Shown here piece after piece: positions 20,298-30,913 of a DNA stretch of 64,000 nt. How positions within the stretch are numbered: the first letter of the stretch is position 1; the number at the start of each line of letters is the position of its first letter. Origin of the DNA: Psychrobacter sp. GP33 (GTDB taxonomy: Bacteria; Pseudomonadota; Gammaproteobacteria; Pseudomonadales; Moraxellaceae). Under the pieces are notes generated by a model. The model saw only the letters and a list, made by a program, of their open reading frames with translations. It ran no database searches and was not told where the DNA came from. The stretch is taken from positions 62,001 to 126,000 of the forward strand of contig NZ_JACGYX010000001.1 in NCBI RefSeq assembly GCF_014119005.1. The letters are read 5' to 3'. A program made the translations under genes and the position numbers.

Positions 20298-21305
20298 ATG
20301 ATAAACCATTTAATCACACAAAAAAACTGGCAAACGCAATTATCCGAAGCCATTACTTCTGTTGATGAGCTGTTGTCTATCCTTGAGCTAGAAGATTTAA
20401 AGTCGACTACTTATTTCCCTAAACATTTTGTACTGCGTGTACCGCGTGCGTTTGTGGCAAAAATGACAGTGGGCGATGGCAATGATCCATTATTAAGACA
20501 AGTGCTGCCTGATGAGCAAGAGCAAATCAAGGTCACCGGCTATGTCGCTGATCCCTTAGCAGAAAATTCGCACAATCCTGTTAAGGGTATGCTACATAAA
20601 TACGAGTCGCGTGTGTTACTAACCTTAACCAGCGCTTGTGCCATCCATTGTCGTTACTGTTTTCGCCAGCATTTTGACTATAGCGCTAATATGCCAACGG
20701 CAACTGCGCAAGCCGATATTATTGACTATATTACCGCGAATCCCGAAATTAATGAGGTAATTTTAAGTGGTGGTGACCCTTTAAATGTTACCAATCGCCG
20801 CTTGTTTGCCTGGCTTGAGATTTTAGAAGCGATTCCGCAACTGACCATCATTCGCCTGCATACTCGCTTGCCTATCGTCATACCCGAACGCTTAGACGAT
20901 GAGCTGATTATGCGCTTGGCAAAGAGTCGCTGCCAAATTGTCATGGTTGTTCATTGCAATCATGCTAATGAGATTGACGAGACAACAGCGCGCGCGTTAA
21001 ATAAAACTCGCTTGGCAGGAATTACATTACTCAATCAAACCGTATTGCTATCTGGGATCAATGATAGTACCGCTGTACAAGTCGCTCTCAGCCAGCGCTT
21101 ATTTAGCGCTGGTGTATTGCCTTATTATTTACATGTCTTGGATAAAGTGGCAGGCGCCGCCCACTTTGATAGTGACGAGCATTCAGCTTGTACCCTATAT
21201 TGGTCGTTACTAGCGGCACTGCCGGGTTACTTGGTACCAAAATTGGTCAGAGAGTTGCCGAACAGACCGTTTAAGGTGCCGGTTGACATTTACAAGTCAT
21301 CGTAG
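20298..21305 (+). CDS. epmB: EF-P beta-lysylation protein (lysine 2,3-aminomutase-like)
   Basis: EpmB is a radical-SAM, PLP-dependent enzyme that turns (S)-alpha-lysine into (R)-beta-lysine, which EpmA then attaches to EF-P. The iron-sulfur motif is Cys114-x3-Cys118-x2-Cys121 (CAIHCRYCF). The SAM-binding GGDPL and the PLP-lysine region (HVLDKVAGAAHF) are present. At 335 residues it has the short EpmB length rather than that of catabolic KamA. It is divergent from efp; epmA is not in the window. Confidence 0.95.
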   Translation: MINHLITQKNWQTQLSEAITSVDELLSILELEDLKSTTYFPKHFVLRVPRAFVAKMTVGDGNDPLLRQVLPDEQEQIKVTGYVADPLAENSHNPVKGMLHKYESRVLLTLTSACAIHCRYCFRQHFDYSANMPTATAQADIIDYITANPEINEVILSGGDPLNVTNRRLFAWLEILEAIPQLTIIRLHTRLPIVIPERLDDELIMRLAKSRCQIVMVVHCNHANEIDETTARALNKTRLAGITLLNQTVLLSGINDSTAVQVALSQRLFSAGVLPYYLHVLDKVAGAAHFDSDEHSACTLYWSLLAALPGYLVPKLVRELPNRPFKVPVDIYKSS

Positions 21306-21468
21306 AGAAGTCACTATAATGCCAACAGAATGTTGATGGTAATTGCACTGCCTAGCGACCTATTATTCATTAGGCGACTTCGTAAAAACTGCAGCATAAG
21401 CGGCATGAAAAAACGCTATTTATCAATCGCACTCTGTATTAATGAGCGATTATTAAAGGGCGCATACC

Positions 21469-23379
21469 ATGAAGCTATTAAATTTCCAAGGATATCTCAC
21501 CTCTAAACCATCTCTGATGTCACCAGCAGGTAACTATATCAATGAGCGCGAGCAACTACTGCTGAAGCAAATTGCCAGTTTGCCGGTACAGTCAGAGGAG
21601 GTTCAAGTAACTCAGCTACAGGGCATGCTCACTGAAATTAGCGTGACAGATATAGACGATGCCCTACGTCTGCGTTTATTGGCGATTGTCATGATGGCTA
21701 TGGAAAGTAGCATTGCAGCTTTACGCAAGCAGTATATCTATGCAATAGGAGCATTGAGCAATCGGCAGCTTGAGATAGTCAATCAAGTAGAATCACTATA
21801 TTATTTAGCCGTCATGGTATTTGATGCTGTTGTTCAGCGTGAAAGTTTGAGACTGCAATATCAGCAGCAACAAGTGGTGCCGCCTAGCTTTTGGCAACGG
21901 ATGATAACGCCAGAATCTGTGCCGCCCGTCACTTTGGCAGTGGCTATTTATCAAGCCTTAACGATCTATCAAAACTTATTATTCGAAAAAGCCATTTATT
22001 ATCAAAAACCACTACGAAATATGTGGCTGTCACTGAATCAGCTGTATTTTTTAGCTTGCGAGCATAATATTACTGAGCTAGATTTGACTCCCCATGTGGC
22101 AACGCGTCAAGCTGGTAATATTCATCAATTATACTGCCAAATTTGCCTATACAGTCTGTTCAATGTATTGGCAATGCGCCGTACCAGTATGCTATTAATA
22201 CAGCGCTTGTTGCCAGAATGGGCATCACATCTTGTTGCTACTATTGATCCACAAACGCAGACGCGCGTTTTTATCGATTTGAATAGTGATGCACCGCCGC
22301 AGTATCTCACTGCAACCACCTCCATTAATCCTTATAAAGAAAATCAAGATTGCTTATTTATTGAGCTGGAACCGTTAGCGGCTTACTTAAAACTGCGACA
22401 GCATGAGTTATTGGCACAAGATAATGCTTTAAATGAATACCGATTGATTACTCAGATTTTAATGATCATGACTTATCGTTATATTGCTCGTGAGCCCACT
22501 ATGATATCGAAATATAGTCGTAAAAAGTGCGCTACGCTCATCGCAGGATTTAGTGATGTTCACTATCATGTTGCTGGAAATCGTGGTTTGAAGAGCATGG
22601 TGGCAGCTCAAGATTTATCTACTGATTATCTACCGCGTTATGATACGGTACCGAGAAAAGAGGATACACCGCCGCTATTTGAAATCGAAATAAATGACGA
22701 TACAGAGTCTGTATCGCACTTTAGAACCTTACGCCTATTGACCGCTCAAGATATTTTGACTCAGAGAATAGCAATAAATGATGACATATCCAGCCATCAA
22801 GAAAATAGCGATAAACGCCAGAATTTAATGAGTCCGCCATTAAATGAGATATTCCGACCCATAACGCTAGAAGAGACAAAAAAGATAAATAAGGGTGTTA
22901 AAGAACAAATACTAGCAACTGCACCCCCGCGACTGCGTATGATGAATTTATGCTTATTGACTGAGAATGAGGAACCGCTAGAACAGGAAAAATATCACCA
23001 GAAAAACTTATTTCTATCTGAACGAGCGTCTGAAAAAATTACAGAAAAAAAGAGAGCTCAGGCGCTGGTTGTCATACGTTGGTTAACAATAAAGGAAGAA
23101 TACGTTGAGGTAGAAAGTCAGACACTCGGTTATTATCCAACCGCCTGTGCGCTGCGCCTTGGTAATCGAGACAATCGTAGCCAAAGTTTTGTTCCCACGT
23201 TATTGTTGGCGGAACAGGATGAGTTAAAAACCCCTTCTAGCTTATTAGTGCCTACCTCCCATTTTAAAGTCAATGATAAGGTTGTTATTCGCCTGAATGA
23301 CAAACAGAAATCATTACGCCTAAAAAGTGTATTGTTAACGACGGATGAATTTACCCAATATGAAGTGTTGGTTCTCTAA
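21469..23379 (+). CDS. Large protein with possible C-terminal PilZ-like domain
   Basis: The 636-residue cytosolic protein is mostly alpha-helical in its first 400 residues. Its C-terminal ~110 residues resemble a divergent PilZ-like domain found in pseudomonad proteins of this layout: ALVVIRWLTIKEEYVEVES, then a short SSLLVPTSHFKVNDKVVIRL. The canonical RxxxR and DxSxxG c-di-GMP motifs are not visible, so binding is unproven. It sits directly upstream of a FimX-like c-di-GMP effector, which makes a shared role in type IV pilus or surface control plausible. The function remains inferred. Confidence 0.5.
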   Translation: MKLLNFQGYLTSKPSLMSPAGNYINEREQLLLKQIASLPVQSEEVQVTQLQGMLTEISVTDIDDALRLRLLAIVMMAMESSIAALRKQYIYAIGALSNRQLEIVNQVESLYYLAVMVFDAVVQRESLRLQYQQQQVVPPSFWQRMITPESVPPVTLAVAIYQALTIYQNLLFEKAIYYQKPLRNMWLSLNQLYFLACEHNITELDLTPHVATRQAGNIHQLYCQICLYSLFNVLAMRRTSMLLIQRLLPEWASHLVATIDPQTQTRVFIDLNSDAPPQYLTATTSINPYKENQDCLFIELEPLAAYLKLRQHELLAQDNALNEYRLITQILMIMTYRYIAREPTMISKYSRKKCATLIAGFSDVHYHVAGNRGLKSMVAAQDLSTDYLPRYDTVPRKEDTPPLFEIEINDDTESVSHFRTLRLLTAQDILTQRIAINDDISSHQENSDKRQNLMSPPLNEIFRPITLEETKKINKGVKEQILATAPPRLRMMNLCLLTENEEPLEQEKYHQKNLFLSERASEKITEKKRAQALVVIRWLTIKEEYVEVESQTLGYYPTACALRLGNRDNRSQSFVPTLLLAEQDELKTPSSLLVPTSHFKVNDKVVIRLNDKQKSLRLKSVLLTTDEFTQYEVLVL

Positions 23380-23577
23380 TCTTAACTCTATAAAATCTTG
23401 TATGATCTTACGTTCAGGCGTCCTAGTATCCCCGTTTTAGCAGACTTATACTCTAATTACTCTCCATTGATAAATATATTATGAGAATAATCAGTAGCAT
23501 AAAAAATTTGTGCCTTTATAATTGATAGCATGATTAAGCCAAATTTTTTATTATGATCTAATACAAAAAGGTCTGCT

Positions 23578-25671
23578 ATGCAAAACAATCCTTTATTGAA
23601 TATATTGGTAATCGACGACGACCAGCTCTATGCTGAACGTCTGGTTCATCTATTATCTTCCTATTATGATGAGGTGAACTTGGGATTTTTAGATGATAAA
23701 GAGGAGTTGAACAGAGCATTACGGCATCAGTGGGACGTATTGGTCTTTGGTCGAGCGTATGACATGAACTTTACGGAAGTCGTCGCTATTGTGCAAGAGC
23801 ATGAGATAGATTTGCCCATTATTGGACTGATGAATGATCAGATGGCAAAACAGGGGCTAACTGAAGACGGGCTGCCTGCCGTTATTAACGGTACTATGGT
23901 CAAAGCTATACGGGCAGAAAAAGAATCTCAGGTAGTCATGGCTGTCTGCTTACTGCATGCCAATTTAGCTAGCAGACAATATTCAAAAAGCTTACGCCAT
24001 GTGTTGCTAGAAGCAGAGCAACGCGCTAATATTTTGATTGAAAATTCCAAAAGCGCTGTGGCTTATCTTGATCAAGGTATTCACATTTTTGCAAATGATC
24101 CTTATCTTAAATTATTTGGTTTTGAGAGTAACAATGACATTATTGGGGTTCCAATAATTGATTTGATTGCTGGCGGTGACAATGTAAAAGCGTTTAAAAA
24201 GTTTTTAAGTGATTTTGATAAGGGCGGTCGCGCACAAGTAGAGTTTACTTTTGAAAGCTTACGCACAGATGGCACCACTTTTGCGGCGAAACTACAGCTG
24301 GCAAGTGCAACGTTAGAAGGGGCGCCGGTTACTCAAGTTATTATTCAACAGAATAATAACAATAGTGCAGAAGTCGCTGAGCGATTGGCTGCGGTAGAAC
24401 GTCAAGACAGTCTAACGGGTTTATTCAATCGGCGCGGGTTTGAAGAGCGCTTAGAGCAGCTATGCCAGCTGGCAGCTCAAAACAAATTAAGCGCTGCATT
24501 ATTATATATTCAGCTAGACAACATTGGTAAAATTAGTAGTAGCTTGGGTTTACAAGGCATTGATGCGACCATCAAACAAGTCGGTTATGCGCTTGATGAG
24601 CTAATAACGGACGGTTACATCAGCCGTTTTAGTGACACCACATTTACAGTCTTGATTGAAGACATCAGCACACAGAAATTAACGGTGTTGGCGGAACAGA
24701 TTCTCGCTATGGTTGCTAATCTACATATTGAGGTCGACAAGCGAACCACTAGTACCACTGCTAGTATCGGTATCGTAAAAATTGAGTCCAATCCTGCTGA
24801 ATCAAAAATACTGCTTGAGCGCGCCATTGATGCTACTAATCATACAAAGACAGATACCAAAAATCAGGGTAATGTCTATCATATTTATGACCCTAGCCAA
24901 TACGCTGGTAGTGACAATAATGCCATGGCAGAAGTGCTAAATAATGCCATTGCTCAGAATCACTTCGAATTATTATTCCAGCCTATTTATGATATTAATA
25001 CTGACCGCAGCGATTTTTTTGAAGTTTACTTACGTCTTCCACTATCTGATGCTGACAATACGGTATTAACTGCAGATGATTTTATGGCAGTAGCAGTTAC
25101 TCACCAATTACGTGAAAAAATAGATCGTTGGGTATTGATCAATGCTTGCAGACAGCTGAATGAAGTACGAAAAACGCATCCACAAGCCCATATCCTCGTA
25201 CAATTAACCAGTGCGTCTATGATTGATAAAAAATTGCCAAATATTGCCAGCCAATTGATTAATGCGGTGGGCGGCGTTGCAGGTGCGCTCACGCTACAAT
25301 TTAACGAGCAAGATGTGGTTGATCATTTGACCGTTGCTAAGCTACAGTTTGCGGCCCTTAAACAAGCTGGCTGTCAGGTAGGTATTCGTAGTTTTGGAAC
25401 CTCTGCCAAATCTATCGAAATTACTGATTTTGTACGCCCTGATATGATTAGATTGGCGCGAACTTACGTTGAAAGTATGGGCAATGCTGATGAGCTGGAA
25501 ACGGTTAAATCGCTTGTCTCTCGTGTTAAAGCACTGCATAGTGACGTGTTGATTCCCTATATAGAAGAGGCAGCGACGATGTCTGTATCTTGGGGCGTGG
25601 GAGCCCGATATTTACAAGGCTATTATCTAGAAGAGCCAAGTAAAATCATGACTATCACTCAAGAACAATAA
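23578..25671 (+). CDS. FimX-like REC-PAS-GGDEF-EAL protein with degenerate active sites
   Basis: The 697-residue protein has four modules: receiver (1-120), PAS (about 145-255), GGDEF (about 270-430) and EAL (about 445-695). All three catalytic signatures are lost. The receiver has Gly58 in place of the phospho-acceptor Asp. SDTTF (352-356) stands where GGDEF should be, and EVY (482-484) stands where EAL should be. In Pseudomonas FimX the same combination makes a c-di-GMP-binding effector that controls type IV pilus assembly and twitching, and that is the best reading here. The ATG follows AAAAAGGTC. Confidence 0.85.
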   Translation: MQNNPLLNILVIDDDQLYAERLVHLLSSYYDEVNLGFLDDKEELNRALRHQWDVLVFGRAYDMNFTEVVAIVQEHEIDLPIIGLMNDQMAKQGLTEDGLPAVINGTMVKAIRAEKESQVVMAVCLLHANLASRQYSKSLRHVLLEAEQRANILIENSKSAVAYLDQGIHIFANDPYLKLFGFESNNDIIGVPIIDLIAGGDNVKAFKKFLSDFDKGGRAQVEFTFESLRTDGTTFAAKLQLASATLEGAPVTQVIIQQNNNNSAEVAERLAAVERQDSLTGLFNRRGFEERLEQLCQLAAQNKLSAALLYIQLDNIGKISSSLGLQGIDATIKQVGYALDELITDGYISRFSDTTFTVLIEDISTQKLTVLAEQILAMVANLHIEVDKRTTSTTASIGIVKIESNPAESKILLERAIDATNHTKTDTKNQGNVYHIYDPSQYAGSDNNAMAEVLNNAIAQNHFELLFQPIYDINTDRSDFFEVYLRLPLSDADNTVLTADDFMAVAVTHQLREKIDRWVLINACRQLNEVRKTHPQAHILVQLTSASMIDKKLPNIASQLINAVGGVAGALTLQFNEQDVVDHLTVAKLQFAALKQAGCQVGIRSFGTSAKSIEITDFVRPDMIRLARTYVESMGNADELETVKSLVSRVKALHSDVLIPYIEEAATMSVSWGVGARYLQGYYLEEPSKIMTITQEQ

Positions 25672-25773
25672 AGTGTACGCTAGTGAAAGTTGCACTTAAT
25701 TATTTCATACTGACATTCAATTAAAGTATCAAATTCTTTTTCATGATATGTCCAAATTATAAGCCCCTTATTT

Positions 25774-26382
25774 ATGTTTATTTTTCGTCAGATGTCATAT
25801 CGTAGCGAAGTAATTGCGATTTCTATCGTTGTGTCTGTACTAACGCTGAGCGGTTGTAAACGTACGCCACCAGACTTTCGCGAGACTGTCAGCGCACCTT
25901 TATATACCGGAGGCGATGCTGATAATGGCGCACTGATTTATGAGGAGGCTTGCGAGCAATGTCATAGGTTAAACCCAGGAAGTAACAAAAAGGGTCCACA
26001 GCTGATGAATATTTATGCTTCGCGTGCGGCAGATTTGGCAGATTATAATTATAGTGACGAGTTGGTTGCTTCTGGATGGATATGGGATGCTAAAACTTTA
26101 GACCCTTATATTGCAGATGCTGAAAAAGCCATGCCAGGGTCAAAAATGCTTGCTGATCCAATGCCGGATGCTCGCGAGCGCGCTGATGTGATTGCTTATT
26201 TGTCTACCTTACGTGCACCAATCCCACCGCTCGACGATAAAGGTTTCCCTTTAAAAGACGTGTCTGGTGATACCAATAGTGATAACACTCAGAAAATAAA
26301 GGGTCAGCCCACGCAAATGAGTAATGAGCCGGTTGAGATATCCTCTGACCCAGCGCAAAAACCAGCCGCAGATTTTCGATAA
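25774..26382 (+). CDS. Lipoprotein c-type cytochrome
   Basis: The 202-residue exported protein has a signal peptide with a lipobox (TLSGC, Cys near residue 28), so it is probably membrane-anchored. One class I cytochrome c domain follows, with haem motif CEQCH and a distal Met ligand in AMPGSKM. The C-terminal ~50 residues are Pro/Gln-rich and disordered. It would shuttle electrons in the periplasm. The partner is not evident; the next genes are unrelated. Confidence 0.82.
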   Translation: MFIFRQMSYRSEVIAISIVVSVLTLSGCKRTPPDFRETVSAPLYTGGDADNGALIYEEACEQCHRLNPGSNKKGPQLMNIYASRAADLADYNYSDELVASGWIWDAKTLDPYIADAEKAMPGSKMLADPMPDARERADVIAYLSTLRAPIPPLDDKGFPLKDVSGDTNSDNTQKIKGQPTQMSNEPVEISSDPAQKPAADFR

Positions 26383-26509
26383 ATTGACTGTTGATAATTG
26401 ATAGTATAAGGGTGATTTCTATTTTCTAAGCCATTTAATTTTTCTACTTTCATTTTTTGATAGTAATTTAGACATGATTTCAGTAATAAAAATAAGTCGG
26501 TAACTCATT

Positions 26510-27502
26510 ATGTCTGACATACCTTTTTCTACTTCTTTTCTTTCTGACTCTTGTCCAGGTGACTATGAGAGTAATCAACGACAAATAGCGCAGTTATTAA
26601 CCCATTTAAATACTATTGTCCTTGATAAACCTCAGGTAGTGAAGTTGGCACTTAGCTGTGTGCTGGCAGGGGGACACTTATTGCTACAAGACTTGCCGGG
26701 CATGGGGAAGACGACATTGGCGCAGGGGTTGGCACAGCTATTAGGGCTGTCATTTAGCCGGGTGCAGTTTACCAATGATATGTTGCCAGCCGATATTTTG
26801 GGTATGAGTATTTACGATCCGGCCAAGCTCGGGTTTGAGTTCCGTTCTGGTCCTATATTTACCCAATTGCTACTTGCCGACGAGATTAATCGCTCCAGCC
26901 CCAAAACCCAAAGCGCGTTACTTGAGGCGATGGAAGAGCGACAAGTCACTCAAGACGGTCAGTCGTACCGCTTACCGCAACCTTTTTTTGTGATAGCCAC
27001 CCAAAACCCATTACAGCAAGCGGGCGTGTATCCTTTGCCTGAATCTCAACTGGATCGGTTTTTGATGTGTTTGTCTCTTGGCTATCCATCCCCAGCGGCA
27101 GAGCGTGCGCTATTGCAGGGTCAAGATCGCCGTGAGCTGTTGGCAAGCTTAGCGGCGGTGCTCGATACAGAATCAGTATTACTGGCTCAAAAAGGCGTGC
27201 AGCAAGTTTATGTTGCTGACGTAGTATTAGATTATTTACAACGCTTGGTTGCTAAAACGCGCGCCAGTCAAGAATATCATGGTTTATCGCCGCGTGGAGT
27301 GCTGTCATTGCAACGAGCTGCACAGGCTTATAGCTATGTTTCGGGACATACTGAGGTGACTCCTGAGGATATTCAAGCGGTGTTTGCAGCGGTGACTGAC
27401 CATCGTTTAGGTCAGCGGTTTGTACCAGCACACGTTATCAGTGGACAATCACAGCAGACGATTGCTCAGCGTATAATAGCAGAAGTGTCCGTGTTGGTTT
27501 AG
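26510..27502 (+). CDS. MoxR-type AAA+ ATPase
   Basis: The 330-residue MoxR-family chaperone-like ATPase has Walker A LPGMGKTTLAQ and Walker B LLADEINRSSPKTQSALLEA. Sensor 1 is ATQNPLQQAG and an AAA lid follows. MoxR proteins assist folding or metal loading of partner proteins. Here it heads a conserved moxR-DUF58-transglutaminase set. Confidence 0.93.
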   Translation: MSDIPFSTSFLSDSCPGDYESNQRQIAQLLTHLNTIVLDKPQVVKLALSCVLAGGHLLLQDLPGMGKTTLAQGLAQLLGLSFSRVQFTNDMLPADILGMSIYDPAKLGFEFRSGPIFTQLLLADEINRSSPKTQSALLEAMEERQVTQDGQSYRLPQPFFVIATQNPLQQAGVYPLPESQLDRFLMCLSLGYPSPAAERALLQGQDRRELLASLAAVLDTESVLLAQKGVQQVYVADVVLDYLQRLVAKTRASQEYHGLSPRGVLSLQRAAQAYSYVSGHTEVTPEDIQAVFAAVTDHRLGQRFVPAHVISGQSQQTIAQRIIAEVSVLV

Positions 27503-27597
27503 GCGCTATACTTTGTTGGTATTATTTGTGGGTATAAATAGCACATAAAACACTGAATCTGATATAACGGAATACGGATAGTATAGACAAGGTTGTC

Positions 27598-28620
27598 ATG
27601 AGTATCTTACCACGCAAGTTAACCCTTCCTATATCGACAGCACTTGCGCATTGGTTCGTCAAACGTGCGCCAAGAAGTGACCGTGCGACCTTAAATCTGC
27701 GCAATGTTTACATTTTCTTCAGTCGTGAAGGGCTTCTTTTTGCCTTGCTATTAGTTATTACCTTTATTGCTGGTATTAATTATGGCAATAATTTGGTATT
27801 AGGGTTGTGCTTTTATTTGGTGAGTGTATGGCTGGTCAGTTTTCATGTCACCTTTGCTCATATCTCCGGTCTGCAAATCCAATTGCTAGAAGTCACTATG
27901 GCAGAAGCAGGAACGCCTGTGTGGGTGACGTTGCAGCTACGAAGTGACAGCCGACAACCGCGACGACAGTTGTTATTAAGTTTTGAGCACAGCGCTTATC
28001 AAGACTCCGCTCAAAAAAATACAGATAATGAACAGGTGTTGCTACCGTATTTGCACGGTGAGCAGATTGTTCGGTTGCCTATTATAACCACGCAGCGCGG
28101 TGAGCTTGTGCTACCACGATTACAGATTAAGACGGTTTATCCGCTTGGCATTATGCGTGCTTGGTCTTACGTGTATTTTTCGCGTACGGCTTGGGTATAC
28201 CCGAAACCTGAAGCCTTCGAAGAGCAGGTACAGTATTTAGCGCTTAGCAACGAGGATATGCCAATAGATGGTCAATATACTCAGTATCAGCAAGGTCAAG
28301 ATGACTTTGAGCGTCTAGATAATTATATAGCGGGTGAGTCATTAGCGCGCGTTTCTTGGGCGCATGTGGCACGTGGTCAAGGGATGCTGACCAAGCACTT
28401 TACTGATCCTATCGGTCACGAGCAGATCTTGGATTATGCAGATATGCCAGCGGCACATCATGAGCAAAAACTAGCGCAATTAGCCTATGGTGTGCTTAGT
28501 TTTAGTCAACTTGGTATACCCTTTGCCATGTGTTTGCCCAATGAACCATCCTCGGCGGTGGTTGGACAAGGCAATATATTTGCCCAAGCGTGCTTATTAA
28601 GATTGGCAAAATCACCATGA
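27598..28620 (+). CDS. DUF58 domain protein
   Basis: The 340-residue protein has two N-terminal membrane helices (about residues 42-82). The conserved DUF58 stretch (ESLARVSWAHVARGQGMLTK) matches the family's motif of Arg, Trp and Lys. It lies between moxR and the transglutaminase gene and overlaps the latter by four bases (ATGA). The function is unknown, but the trio is a widespread operon associated with envelope processes. Confidence 0.85.
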   Translation: MSILPRKLTLPISTALAHWFVKRAPRSDRATLNLRNVYIFFSREGLLFALLLVITFIAGINYGNNLVLGLCFYLVSVWLVSFHVTFAHISGLQIQLLEVTMAEAGTPVWVTLQLRSDSRQPRRQLLLSFEHSAYQDSAQKNTDNEQVLLPYLHGEQIVRLPIITTQRGELVLPRLQIKTVYPLGIMRAWSYVYFSRTAWVYPKPEAFEEQVQYLALSNEDMPIDGQYTQYQQGQDDFERLDNYIAGESLARVSWAHVARGQGMLTKHFTDPIGHEQILDYADMPAAHHEQKLAQLAYGVLSFSQLGIPFAMCLPNEPSSAVVGQGNIFAQACLLRLAKSP

Positions 28621-30875
28621 ACATAACGCCTTCTCAGCTCTCTAAACCTTCTTTTTCAACAGAAACACTCTCTATATCTCATTGCTCTAGTGTGCAATCT
28701 TTTGAGACATTGGCGTTAGGTCAAAGCGTTCAGACGAGCAATAACTCCTCTCCAAACCGGAAATGGTATCGCAAGGTATTAGCGCTACCGGCATATTACT
28801 GGGTACTTATTGCTCAGGTTATCGTGATTTTGCCGCATGCTGTTCATTTGCCATTATGGTTAATGGGGTTTGGCATTATCAGTATTAGCGCCCAGCTGCC
28901 AATTATTAAGGCTAGATTCCGCCGCATCAAGCAGCTAAAACGTATTTATCAAGGTATGCAAATGCTGGGCTTCTTATTAGGTCTGGCAGGTCTGTGGTTG
29001 ACCTATAACGGCTCTTTTGGGCTAGATATGGGCGTGGCGTTTTTAGTCTTATGCTTAATTAGCAAATTATGGGAGCTCTATAAACGTCGTGATGCCTACG
29101 TGGTACTGAATTTATCGTTGTTTGTGCTTGCCGCGCTGTTCTTAATGGACCAAGGGCTGGTGACTACCTTAGAGGTTATCTTAGGTACAGCGATTGTTTT
29201 ATTAGCCTTTATTGCGCTCAATGATGATGGCAATATTGATGGTGAAGGGCGCTTGCGTACGTTAGGGGTTTTAGGGATTGGTGCTATTCCTTTGTTAGTG
29301 ATATTGTTCTTATTTTTCCCACGTTTGCCGCCTTTATGGTCGGTGCAACTATCCGGGGAACAAGCTACTACTGGGGTATCAGACAGTATGTCGCCGGGTG
29401 ATTTTGCCAAATTAGGTCAGTCAACGGCATTGGCATTTCGGGTGCAGTTTGCAGATAACCGTCCGCCACAAGAGCAGTTATATTGGCGCGGATTGGTATT
29501 TAGTGACTTTGATGGGGTGACATGGCGTCCGAGTTCTACGCAGCAGTTGTGGCAAACGACATTACCAGCACCGCCTTGGGCGGAGTCGGCTTTTGCGACC
29601 ATTCCTGATGAGAATAACAGCACACCTGTCAGCTATGAGGTGATACTAGAACCTACTCAGCAGCGCTGGTTATTTGGCTTGGATTACCCTTTGACGCAAA
29701 GTCGTGATATTAGCCTGACTTCAGATTTTACCTTATTACAACCTCAGCCGGTCACCCAGCAGCTACGCTATGATGTTCTGCGTTTTACACCAATGGCTAT
29801 CGATATCACGCTTGATGCATCAGCGCGGCAGCTTAATTTGGCATTGCCCATTCAAGGCAATCCACAAGCACGCGCCCTTGCCAAGCAGTTGTTTGCCCAA
29901 TCAGGCTCTGATCCTATCCGCTATATACAGGCGCTTGAAAATTGGATTCATCAGACTGAATTCCGCTACACCTTATCGCCGCCGCGCCTTAATAATAACC
30001 GCATTGATGAGTTTCTATTTAACACCAAAGCTGGATTTTGTGAGCATTATTCCTCAAGCTTTACCTTTATGCTGCGTGCTGCTGGTATTCCGGCGCGGGT
30101 AGTGGCGGGCTATCAGGGTGGCGCGCTAAGTCGCAACGGTAAGATATGGGAAGTACGACAAATGGACGCGCATGCGTGGACTGAGGTTTGGCTGGATGGG
30201 CAAGGCTGGGTACGGGTCGATCCAACCAGTTTTGTCGCGCCTGAACGTGTCGAGCGTGGCATGAATGCAATGACTCAAGCGCAAGGTGCGGCGCTGTTTG
30301 GCAATGGAGCTGGCGCGCAAATTAACTATCAGCAATATCAAATGCTACAAAGCTTACGCCGGCTATCGGATCAAGCCAGCTATTATTGGCAAAAGGATAT
30401 CGTCGGCTATGACCAAGATAAGCAAGCAGACTCGCTGCTAAAGTGGCTGAATATTAGCTCAGTGACGCAGCAGATTATGTGGTTAGCAAGCAGCGCCATT
30501 GCCGTACTCTCAATTTTGGCACTGACTATTTGGCTGCGCAGACGTAAGCGCTGGCATCCGGTTGATTTGCCATTAGCACGGCTGTCCAAATTATTAAGCA
30601 AGCAGGATAAAGCGCTTGCTCGCCATGATAATGAAGATCCGCTGGCATGGTTAGATAGGGTAGCCACCTTCTGTACTTCCAATGCTTTTATTTTAAATAA
30701 TAGAAAAATGGCTAAAAAAAGCGTATTGATTGACCAGTATGTCCATAATATTAATGATATCAAACAAAGTTATCGTCAGCTGCGTTATGGTCGATTAAGC
30801 ACATTCGATACTCATCATGTAGAGTATCAGCAAACCTTGCAACAGATAAAGAAAACAGTACGCCTGCTCAAGTAA
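28617..30875 (+). CDS. Transglutaminase-like membrane protein (TgpA type)
   Basis: Starting at ATG 28617 (752 residues), the protein has an N-terminal cluster of membrane helices (DUF3488-type, about residues 50-240), a periplasmic transglutaminase core and a final helix near residue 625. The catalytic triad is visible: Cys in KAGFCEHYSSSF, His in MDAHAWTEVW and Asp in WVRVDPTSF. In Pseudomonas TgpA is essential and acts in the periplasm. An upstream TTG at 28590 is less likely because the ATGA overlap is the usual coupling. Confidence 0.9.
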   Translation: MNITPSQLSKPSFSTETLSISHCSSVQSFETLALGQSVQTSNNSSPNRKWYRKVLALPAYYWVLIAQVIVILPHAVHLPLWLMGFGIISISAQLPIIKARFRRIKQLKRIYQGMQMLGFLLGLAGLWLTYNGSFGLDMGVAFLVLCLISKLWELYKRRDAYVVLNLSLFVLAALFLMDQGLVTTLEVILGTAIVLLAFIALNDDGNIDGEGRLRTLGVLGIGAIPLLVILFLFFPRLPPLWSVQLSGEQATTGVSDSMSPGDFAKLGQSTALAFRVQFADNRPPQEQLYWRGLVFSDFDGVTWRPSSTQQLWQTTLPAPPWAESAFATIPDENNSTPVSYEVILEPTQQRWLFGLDYPLTQSRDISLTSDFTLLQPQPVTQQLRYDVLRFTPMAIDITLDASARQLNLALPIQGNPQARALAKQLFAQSGSDPIRYIQALENWIHQTEFRYTLSPPRLNNNRIDEFLFNTKAGFCEHYSSSFTFMLRAAGIPARVVAGYQGGALSRNGKIWEVRQMDAHAWTEVWLDGQGWVRVDPTSFVAPERVERGMNAMTQAQGAALFGNGAGAQINYQQYQMLQSLRRLSDQASYYWQKDIVGYDQDKQADSLLKWLNISSVTQQIMWLASSAIAVLSILALTIWLRRRKRWHPVDLPLARLSKLLSKQDKALARHDNEDPLAWLDRVATFCTSNAFILNNRKMAKKSVLIDQYVHNINDIKQSYRQLRYGRLSTFDTHHVEYQQTLQQIKKTVRLLK

Positions 30876-30913
30876 GCTGCGTACGCTGCCCATTATTTAT
30901 AATATTGATGCGC

